DNA of 64,000 nucleotides from Omphiscola glabra (Eukaryota > Mollusca > Gastropoda > Lymnaeidae). The stretch's first letter is position 1, and each line of letters opens with the position of its first letter. The position numbers and the translations under genes were made by a program. Below are positions 1 to 10,928 of the stretch, in pieces. The notes under the pieces were generated by a model. The model made no database searches, was not told the origin of the DNA, and was given only the letters and a program-made list of their open reading frames with translations. The DNA is taken from assembly GCA_964017045.1 (NCBI GenBank), contig OZ024806.1, forward strand, positions 21,714,088 to 21,778,087, written 5' to 3'.

Positions 1-347
1 TCGCGTGTGTTATTTTCACTACGAGACAACGCTTTGTTTACTGTGTGTGTGTAGATTTCTGTTCACCATTGTACCACTGTTGCACATTGTATTTTTATTA
101 ACACTGTACCGGTACCAGCCAAACAATATACGGTAAGTCAATAGTTTAATTATATTTCTTTTGATTTTGTAATTTATTACAATTAACACATTAAAACTTA
201 TTAATTGTAATCAGCCCTGGTTTGAGTATCGTATTCTTTGTTATTGTGTTTTTCATTTGGTATCGTATTTTGTTATGTACGGTTTTAGAACGAGCCATAC
301 ACTTACATAAGAGATTTAATTCACCATACTGATAACAGTCCGTAACA
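1..347 (+). mobile_element. 3' part of an LTR (retrotransposon), cut by the window edge
   Basis: This stretch aligns by eye with the interrupted LTR at 23608-28615. Shared blocks include ACTGTGTGTGTGTA, TTTGATTTTGTAATTT, the (C)CCTGGTTTGAGTATCG block, and the end block ATAAGAGATTTAAT then CCGTAACA. The boundary is set at TAACA, the expected mirror of the TGTTA start. Whether a full provirus lies to the left cannot be seen. Confidence 0.7.
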
Positions 348-479
348 CCATATAATATAAGATAATGGACCATGCATTCGTTTCTAGATATACGCATATA
401 ATATGAAATAATGGACAAGGGAGTAGGCGCTTGATATACACTTATAGATAAACAGAGGCTCTTTAAAACGCTCAAAATA

Positions 480-800
480 TTCTTTAGTTACTTCGGCAGT
501 CCCGCCTTAGTATCCCTGGTGCCCTTAGAACAGTCCCGGCCTTAGTATCCCTGGTGCCATTGGAACAGTCCCGGCCTTAGTATCCCTGGTGCCCTTAGAA
601 CAGTCCCGGCCTTAGTATCCCTGGTGCCATTGGAACAATCCCGGCCTTAGTATCCTTGGTGCCCTTAGAACAGTCCCGGCCTTAGTATCCCTGGTGCCAT
701 TGGAACAGTCCCGGCCTTAGTATCCCTGGTGCCATTGGAACAGTCCCGGCCTTTAGTATCCTTGGTGCCCTTGGAAAAGTCTTGGCCTTATTATCCTTGG
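480..800. repeat. 35-bp minisatellite, about 9 copies
   Basis: The unit is CAGTCCCGGCCTTAGTATCC plus CTGGTGCCCTTAGAA, with C/A and T/A variants. It lies just 3' of the last exon of the THEG-PGK gene. Confidence 0.9.
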
Positions 801-1020
801 TGCCCTAGTTTACTTGGTATCCCAAAAATACAATTTTTAAGTCTTACACTATCCATATCAACCCAGCACGAAAACACACACCGGCTTTTCTCTCCTGAGC
901 CTGAGATTATAACACATGTTTGTTCCTTCACCCAAACAAACGATCAGAACATGTGGAGACATGCAGCGTTGATGGAAAACACGAAATCATGTTAAATCTT
1001 CAAACAAAACAAACTTTTAA

Positions 1021-4000
1021 CTATACCTTAATCTTCTTCCTGTACTTGTTGAGAACAGCAAGTCCTTTGGGCAGATTGCCGTTGAGAAGCATGGTCGTGA
1101 CTTCACCATCTGAAACGCATCGCCCAGAAAAGACGTGTTTATCATTGTATACTTTGAGGTCCACTGAAGCAGAGAAAAAGTCTCTGAACCTCTGCACAGA
1201 TTAACACTGCACATTCTAATAAACCCCAGTTTAGCAATGCTCGTTCTAACACTACACAGTCTAACACTGCTCAGTCTAACACTACACAGTCTAACACCAC
1301 AGGGTCTAACACTGCTCAGTCTAACATCACACAGTCTAACACCACATGGTCTAACACTGTTCAGTCTAACACTACACAGTCTAACACCACAGGGTCAAAC
1401 ACTGCTCAGTCTAACACCACACAGTCTAACACCACAGGGTCTAACACTGCTCAGTATAACACCACACAGTCTAACACCACAGGGTCTAACACTGTTCAGT
1501 CTAACACTACACAGTCTAACACCACAGGGTCTAACACTGCTCAGTCTAACACCACACAGTCTAACACCACAGGGTCTAACACTGCACGATCTAAAACGAC
1601 CCCATCTGACATCATAATATAATATGTAAAAAAAAAAGGGGGTGATGGTGACTATCACTAACACCTTACTCGCTGTTGGATGTGTGACGTCAGCGAGCGT
1701 GTGGTCCACGAAGAAGACCTCTTTGGTGACGTCATCGGCGATGTAGGTCGAGGCGCCTCGCTGTGTGGCCTGAGCGAAGGCGCTGGCGATGACCGATGTG
1801 CCGTCCGACAATTCTCCCATTTTGCCACACCACACGATGGTCTTGGCCCCAGCCACCACATTTTCATAACAGCCTCTGGTAAACGGGCCGATGTCAACAA
1901 CCTCGTAGTCTGAAGTCATAGAAAGATGGGTTGGAAACCTGACACTGCATGTGAGATAGTTGACCTTTGACTCGAGGTGTTTAAATTTGTTTCCGCCAGC
2001 CTTTATCTTGACTTTACACCATTCACCTACAATTTTCTTATAGTAGCGGTGTGATAATATGGACTTTCCATAAAAAGCTTACTGACAAACAGTCTTTTAC
2101 GGCCAATGCACTGCTTATTTACCAGAGAAGGACACGTCAATATATGCGGGGATATTCACTACGTCTGAGAACAAGACACGTCAATATTTGTGGGGATATT
2201 CACTACGTCTGAGATTAAGACACGTCAATATTTGTGGGGATATTCACTACGACCGAGTCAACTGAAAGCTTGAGGAGGGAGGGCTCTTTTTTTTAAAGTA
2301 ATCAAAATAAAACACTATCTTACCATTGGTTCGCTACGGGAGAGGGGGGAAGGGTTGGTTTGTGAATTTTGTAGTCCACTACATTCATTTACAAGGACCG
2401 TGTTTGACCTGTTTTCTAAATGGTTAGTGGTTTTAGTGAGCAATAGGTGACCCCTCCCTCCCCAACGCCGGCCTAAGGTAAACTTTCGCCATGTGCAAAG
2501 CACCCGTTCGACTCACCCTTCCCTAATTTCCACGCCCTTTCGGTTGGTCCCAACCCCAGTGCTAGTATCCAAATTAAGAATGCAATTTTCATTGTATGAA
2601 AACTCATTGTATGAAAACTAATTGTATGAAAACTCTTTGTATGAAAACTCATTGTATGAAAACTCATTGTATGAAAACTCATTGTACGAAAACTCCTTGC
2701 ATGGAAACTCATTGTATACGAAAAATTAGAATACCGTTTCTCGACGACGGAACTGTGGTTCACACTTCACCATAATAAACTAAGAGAATTTAAATATTTA
2801 CTGGACGCCCCAGGCGTCCCTTTGGCCACGGCACCCTGTGCATGTGCACAGGTCGCACACCCTATAGGCTGGTCCTGCCCTTCCTCCCCCTCCCCCGGGC
2901 GTCACAGACTCCAGCTTAAACACAACCGTTACCTTCATCGATGTCCTCTCTGGTCAGAACGGTGAAATATTCTCCAGTTTTGATGTTCCTGACCACTACG
3001 TCAGATGGCAAGTACAGGACCGTGTTGGTGTCTTTAGCACGGGAGTGCAGCTTAAGAGCCTGTGGAAATACAACGGGAATGCAGCTTTAGAGCCTTGGGA
3101 AATACAACGGGAAAAGGCCTATTTATACATTTATAATTGGAAAATAATGTTTATGACTGAACTTAAAAGATTTTAAGAAGCATTTAAGTCCTTGAAATTA
3201 GTACACATCATAAACAGTTTTATTACACATCATAGCCCGTTAGTACACACCCTGGACAGTGTTAGTACACGTCATAGCCTGTGTTAGTACACGTTATAGC
3301 TAGTGTTAATACACACCATAGCCACTGTTAGTACACATCATAGCCAGTGTTAGTACACATCAAAGAAAGTGTTAGTACACATCATAGACAGTGTTAGTAC
3401 ACATCAAAGACAGTGTTAGTACACATCATAGACAGTATTAGTACACGACAAATCAATAAGTCATAGTATTTCAAATCAATAAGTCATAATTCTTTCAGTC
3501 AATAAATCATAAAACTGTCAATTTAGTAAGTCATATATCTTTCAAGTCAGTAAGTTATACATCTTTCAAATCGGTAAGTCATACGCCTTTCAAGTCAATA
3601 AGTCATAAGTCACTCGACCTTTTTCAGCATCTTCGTTGTGCACCGGATGTTTCCAATGTCAATTTTCTTGATGGCCTTCAGGAAGATCATGGCCAGCTCG
3701 CCTCCCAGGATGATCTCATTGGCTTTACCTGGAATTTAGGGTGAAGCAAGAGCATGGGTCATAGGATGATATTATTAGCTTTTACCTAGGAATGTGGTGG
3801 ATCATGGGGTCGATCAAGAGCATAGATCATAAGGTGAAGCGATGACACGGATCACATGATGTTTGAATACCATGGTAGGACATGTCAGAATAGGATGCTA
3901 GGTCAAATTAGAATATCCTGCTAGGCCATGTTACAAAAACATGCCAGGCCAAATAAGCATATCCTCTTAGATCATGTTAGAATATCATGTTTGGTCATGT

Positions 4001-7000
4001 TAGAATATCATGTTTGACCATGTTAGATTATCATGTTTGGTCATGTTAGAATATCATGTTTGACCATGTTAGATTATCATGTTTGGTCATGTTAGAATAT
4101 CATGTTTGGTCATGTTAGAATATCATGTTTGGTCATGTTAGAATATCACGTTTGACCATGTTAGATTATCATGTTTGGTCATGTTAGAATATCATGTTTG
4201 GTCATGTTAGAATATTATGTTTGGTCATGTTAGAATATCATGTTTGGTCATGTTAGAATATCATGTTTGACCATGTTAGATTATCTTGTTTGGTCATGTT
4301 AGAATATCATGTTTGGTCATGTTAGAATATCATGTTTGACCATGTTAGATTATCATGTTTGGTCATGTTAGAATATCATGTTTGGTCATGTTAGAATATT
4401 ATGTTTGGTCATGTTAGAATATCATGTTTGGTCATGTTAGAATATCATGTTTGGTCATGTTAGATTATCATGTTTGACCATGTTAGATTATCATGTTTGG
4501 TCATGTTAGAATATCATGTTTGGTCATGTTAGAATATCATGTTTGGTCATGTTAGAATATCATGTTTGGTCATGTTAGAATATTATGTTTGGTCATGTTA
4601 GAATATCATTTTAGACCATGTTAGAATATCATGCTACGTCACGTTAGCATATCATGTTTGGTAACCTTAGAATATCATGCTAGGTCTGTTAGAATATCTG
4701 TTAAGTCATGTTAAAATATACTGTTAGGTCATGTTAGAATACACTGATAGGTCATGTTAGAATGTACTAATAGGTCATGGTAGATCACAACGCTAGGTCA
4801 TACTATTTAAACCAGCATGACGCTGTTTGTCCCAAAATACACCTTGACCTTTTATTTCCATGTCAAGGTCGTAACTGCTGTCAGAGTTCTTCACCCCCAC
4901 AAACCCACTGCCCTCCCTTTGGATCGACCATTGCTTGTTTCTCGGCAAGCACACACACACACAACGTCAACAACTTCCGTCTGAACTTTCAACACGTCTT
5001 CTTACCCATTAGATTCCGTAGAAGCTTGATTTTTTCATAGAACTTCCCTCCTACAATGGCCAGCATCGGAGGCTGGGGTTTGATAACGAAACTGTTGTAG
5101 TAGTCCAGCTCAGATTTTATTATAAAACCATATGCCTTCTCCTAAATCAAGGGGGTTGGGGGTGGGGAGGAATCAACAAAAACAATTGAGAAGCCAAGAC
5201 TTGGGGGGATATTCTTAACATGGACTGAAGTGGAATATTTGCAGCAGCATCTGGAATCTTTGTCTCAATTTAAAAAAAATAATTGTTGAAGTGTATTTGC
5301 GTAGGCATTTTCCCCGAGACCTTTTCTAGTGAATCGTCTGACCTCCTCCTATTCCTAATATGACTAAGACTTTAAATTATTAATTGTAAAAGTCTACAAA
5401 AGTCAGGTTACATTTGTAAGTGGCAGGGTTAGAGATTATCCATTTGTACGTTACAATAACAAGAGTAGAGATTACAAATAAAAAAAAAATTATTTAATGC
5501 CAATATACACGTACACACAAATATATTTTAAACACATCATTCACGTACACACAAATATATTTTAAACACATCATTCACGTACACACAAATATATTTTAAA
5601 CACATCATTCACTCCTGAATTCTGTTTGAATGTAGATTCAACACCAGTTGCGACGTACATCATCAAATGTATCATATATTAAAAAAAAAAAGTGAATCGC
5701 ACCCCTACGTTTTAATTATTGAGCCCCCCTCCCCCATACACAATGAACGTGCCTGTTCTTTGACGCCCACGGTGGTGTTGGTCATGTTGACAAGCTCCGA
5801 GATGTTGTCCACAACATAGATGTCACTGAGACCAAACAACGTGGAGCAGAACGCCTGCACCGCCTCTGGAAAGGGGTAAAAAAAAACGCGTTACAATGGA
5901 TTGTGACAATTGGTTGATGTATCAAGCACGTGACAAAACTGCACGAACATATTTATTCATTAAATTCGTTGTAGCAGAAAACTCAAATGAGTCGCCCGAA
6001 ATAATCGAATATGTCATTTTAGTCCTCTTTGGGGGTCTGTTTCACAACGTTTCTTAAAAGAGATGGGGAATAACTTAAACTTACGAAATTTAATGCTACG
6101 AATATCTGCGTGTCAACCGCCACACCCTCCCCCCCTTTCCAATCACCTTTTTTTTATTTTCCAGACCTGCCCAATTCCAGATATCACCTGGTTTCCAGAT
6201 GTCCACACTCAGTTTACAGATGACCCCACCTGGTTTGCAGATGACCTCACCTGGTTTGCAGATGACCTCACCTGGTTTGCAGATGTCCTCACCTGGTTCG
6301 TAGATGTCCTCACTCGGTTTGCAGATGTCCTCACCTGGTTTGTAGATGTCCTCAACTGGTTTGCAGATGTCCTCACCTGGTTTGCAGATGACCTCACCTG
6401 GTTTGCAGATGTCCTCACCTGGTTCGTAGATGTCCTCACCCGGTTTCCAGATAACGTCACCTGGTTTGGAGATGACCTCACCTGGTTTGCAGATGTCCTC
6501 ACCCGGTTTGCAGATGACCTCACCTGTTTTGCAGATGTCCTCACCTGGTTTACAGATGACCTCTTTGCCTTCTTGATCAATGTATTTCCCGACTTCTTCT
6601 GGATGAAAGCAGAGATTCTCCAACAGAAAGACGCTTCCTGGTTCAGGGTCTTCACACAGGGACCTGGCCTTAGAAGGAATGATACAGGGACCTGGCCTTA
6701 GAAGGAATGATACAGGGACCTGGCCTTAGAAGGAATGATACAGGGACCTGGCCTTAGAAGGAATGATACAGGGACCTGGCCTTAGAAGGAATGATACAGG
6801 GACCTGGCCTTAGAAGGAATGATACAGGGACCTGGCCTTAGAAGGAATGATACAGGGACCTGGCCTTAGAAGGAATGATACAGGGACCTGGCCTTAGAAG
6901 GAATGATACAGGGACCTGGCCTTAGAAGGAATGATTAGATCCGGTAACCAACACAATCCTACAATCATCCTACCTGGTAACCAACACAATCCTACAATCA

Positions 7001-8673
7001 TCCTACCTGGTAACCAACACAATCCTACAATCATCCTACCTGGTAATTAACACACTCTTAACATCAACCTACCTGGTAATTAACACAATCTTACAATCTG
7101 CCTACCTGGTAACCAACACAATCCTACAATCATCCTACCTGGTAACCAACACAATCCTACAATCATCCTACCTGGTAATTAACACACTCTTAACATCAAC
7201 CTACCTGGTAATTAACACAATCTTACAATCTGCCTACCTGGTAACCAACACAATCCTACAATCATCCTACCTGGTAACCAACACAGTCTTCCAGGTAAAT
7301 GACAGGGTGTTCTAGGAGTGCCTCAAACTTCTCCGTTAAAAGTTGAAAAGAACATTCTTCATCAAAGTGAACTTTGGGTTCCCCTGTGGTAGAATGTTGG
7401 ATAGACGTGGATAGCTGGACCGACATGGATTTTTGAATAGACATGTCTCGTTGGATAGTCATGAATTTTTCGATGAACATTGATTGTTGAATGTCATGGA
7501 TTTTTTAATGTCATGGATTATTGAATTATTATTATTATTATAATAATTTTTTAATAGCGTAGTACCACTACCTAGGGCTGATCTCACCACGCTGTACATA
7601 CAATTTAACAAACATAATCATGAACTTAAAAATTAATTAATTAATTGACATACATTACATAAATAAAACCAAAAAATGTGTATTCGCCCAACGATTCCAT
7701 AATTTTTAAATGTCAAGCCATGGTCGGCACCAATCAGTATCAGTCAGGATAGTAGGGTTTAAAGAGGTGAGCTTTGAGTGCAGTTTTGAAGGCTGCGATG
7801 CCATAGATTGTTGAGATTAATAAATTCTTGGATAGTCATGCATTGTTGGATAGTCATGGACTGTTGAATATCGTGGAAAAGTTTTAAAATTGGTATTTCA
7901 ATGTCGGGTATGTCATGGAATGTTGGGTTGTATTAGACAAATATATATATATATATTGTATTCTAATTATTGCTACGATGAGATAGGTTTCAGTGCACTC
8001 AAGCGTAAAGGAAATATCTATGTCAAGCATCATTCGTGTTCCAAAGAAGAAGGGACGAGACACTTAAATGAACATTGTTTAGTAACTTAATCTGGAGGTC
8101 AGATTGAGACAGTTGAATGAAACTCATTAGTTACTTAATGCTGAGGTCAGATTGAGACAGTTGAATGAAACTCATTAGTTACTTAATGCTGAGGTCAGAT
8201 TGAGACAGTTGAACGAAACTTATTAGTTACTTAGTGCTGAGGTCAGATTGAGACATTTGAACGAAACTCATTAGTTACTTAATGCTGAGGTCAGATTGAG
8301 ACAGTTGAACGAAACTCATTAGTTACTTAATGCTGAGGTCAGATTGAGACAGTTGAATGAAACTTATTAGTTACTTAGTGCTGAGGTCAGATGGAGACAG
8401 TTGAACGAAACTCATTAGTTACTTAGTGCTGAGTCAGATGGACAGAAAGTCATAGACGCTGATGCCGATGCTGGCCCGATGCCACTCACCGCATGCGCCG
8501 ATAACCACCACGGACTGAGCCCCGTGCTCCAGGGCAAACTTGATGGTCGGGACGATGGCCTTCAGCTTCTCACACGCATCCTCCTTCGGAGAGCACGTCA
8601 GCTGGCACCTCAGCATCACCCGGATGTTCGTCAGGTCGCACTTGTCGATACTGCGACGCCGAATCTTCTTCAG
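1021..8673 (-). CDS. Exons 7-15: divergent PGK-like domain
   Basis: The domain spans about 440 residues; PGK is usually about 415. Aligned by eye to canonical PGK motifs, the substrate site has largely changed: R-x-D-x-N became R-C-Q-L-T, S-H-L-G-R-P became G-A-C-G-G-E, ENLRFH became ENLCFH, and the HRAHSS arginine became Asn in VNMTNT. On the nucleotide side, WNGPVG became WCGKMG, GGGDTA became IADDVT, and STGGGA became SDGEVT. Two lysines of the GGAKVADK segment survive (GGKFYEK). The fold-defining hydrophobic segments are kept. The C-terminal frame is fixed by LLNGNLPKGLAVL, which matches the PGK end LLEGK-LPG-AL. Inferred: fold retained, phosphotransfer lost. Confidence 0.85.
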
Positions 8674-10889
8674 CTGCAAACAGTTATGCACATGAAACCA
8701 CTTCTACCGTTTATAACTGTGGTGCTCAGCCTTTCCAATGCCTCGACCCTTTAATACAGCTCCTCATGTTTTGTCAACCCCCCAACCACAAAATTATTTT
8801 TGTTGCCACTTCATAACTGTGGAGTATATGTGTTTTCCGATGGTCTTAGGCGACCCCTGTGAAAGGGTCGTTTCGACCCCCAAATGTGTCGCGACCCACA
8901 GGTTGAGAACAGCTGGTTTGTAGGATCTGGGAGACTTGTCACCGTAAATATTTATTATTTTAAAGGTTATAATAAATTCCCTACTAGGTAGAATACAATT
9001 GGAGTATAGGTGAATGCTTCCACAGCTGTAATAGAGTTGGAAGTGAGTCCTGACATGATGCAGACATTGGCTAAACATTTTCTGTTTTATTATTTTGCTC
9101 AGGATTGCGGTTCGATGTGAATAAAAATAATTATGTTTTAATGTTCCTAAATTAACTACAAGTACTAATCATGAACATGTTTCAATGCTCCCCAAAGACT
9201 GACGATGATCATGTTCCAATGTTCAACAGGTACTCACCATGATCATGTTCCAATGTTCCGCTAGTACTAGCCATGATCGTGTTCCAATGACCCCTCGTAC
9301 TCACTGTGATCGTGTTCCAATGTTTCCTATGTACTCACCACGATCGCGTTCCAGTGTTCCCTATGTACTCACCGTGATCGTGTTCCAATGTTCCCCATGC
9401 ACTCACCACGATCGTGATCCAATGTTCCCCATGCACTCACCACGATCGTGATCCAATGTTCCCCATGTACTCACCATGATCATGATCCAATGTTCTCCAT
9501 TTACTCACCACGATCGTGATCCAATGTTCCCCATGTACTCACCATGATCAAGATCCAATGTTCTCCATGTACTCACCACGATCGTGATCCAATGTTCCCC
9601 ATGCACTCACCACGATAATGATCCTATGTTCTCCATGTACTCACCACGATCGTGATCCAATGTTCCCCATGCACTCACCACGATCGTGTTGTCTGGTTTC
9701 TTCTTCCACAGCCACAGGTAGTACTTGTCGCTGTTGATCACCCGCTTCGGTTCCGAGAGTTTGCACAATCTCTTGGTGGCCAAGGCCTTGAGTCGTGTTG
9801 TCAACAAGAATGTGGCATGGTATTTAAATGTATGGACATTGTCGGGCACAATAATTACGTGTACCGAAATTTGGAAAGGTCGGTGTCTTAGGGATTGGTA
9901 CCAAAATTTTCGGTTTAACGGAAATTTGTTTGAAAGAAATTTCGTCGATGGAAAATTGATCGACGGAAATTTGGTCGAATCTTTTTTCAATTCACACGTT
10001 AAAATTTTCGTATTTTTCTTTTTGAACGCACTATACTATATAGTAAAACAGAATAATGCGTTAAAAATGCGTTTAATTTTGAGGCCTAGAAGTCAGACTC
10101 ACAAAGTTAATAATGAGTCCTAGAAGTCAGACTCACAAAGTTAAATATGAGGCCTAGAAGTCAGATTCACAAAGTTAATTTTGAGGCCTAGAAGTCATAT
10201 TTCATTATGATGCCCCAGGCGAGTCACCTACAGTAAGGCCTTGTCATTTGGCTTGGTCCATTTAAATTGAGACTTTTTAAAATTAAAATGCAACATTTCA
10301 ACAAGCAGTTAAAGTGGGATGATGTTGTAAGGGTTTAACTAAAGTAGCTTCAACAAGATTAAATGCCTTTAATAGCATTACACGGATATTTTTAAAATGT
10401 TAATATACAGTCAGCCACCGATTCATCGAAATACTGGGGGACATAAACATCTAAAAAATAGAACAAAGCGAAACTGTGTATGTGTGGCTATGAAAATGAT
10501 CTGTGGATGGTTATTTTGGGAACATAGGTATTGTGTGTATATGTTTATTAAATAGAGCTTGAAAGACTTGTACGTGTGTGTACTGTATACTATGTATGGG
10601 GTTTTTCCGAAGGAGATAACAGTTGATGTTATGATACGAGGCGTATCCAAAATGTTATAATTATGTTAAAACATACGTTATGAAACATATTTTGATTTGT
10701 AAATAAAAACAGTGCGTTCTATGACTACAATATGAACTGTGTTACAAAGCCATCTTGTGTGTATGTGTATTGGTGTTTAGCTATGTTAATATATATGTGG
10801 AAAAATGTGTATTTCTCTTATAAGGTCTTTGTTTGTATATGTGTATATGCTCTTGTGGTAGACGCTGTTAACAAATTTAAATATACATA

Positions 10890-10928
<39 letters not shown>

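Noticed and set aside
6063..6701. 212-codon plus-strand frame (TWFADDL repeats)
   Set aside because: Antisense of the 21-bp donor array and of exon 9; no independent support.
9679..9990. 127-codon frame starting upstream of exon 6
   Set aside because: The part upstream of 9886 is intron; only the phase-matching acceptor is used in the model.
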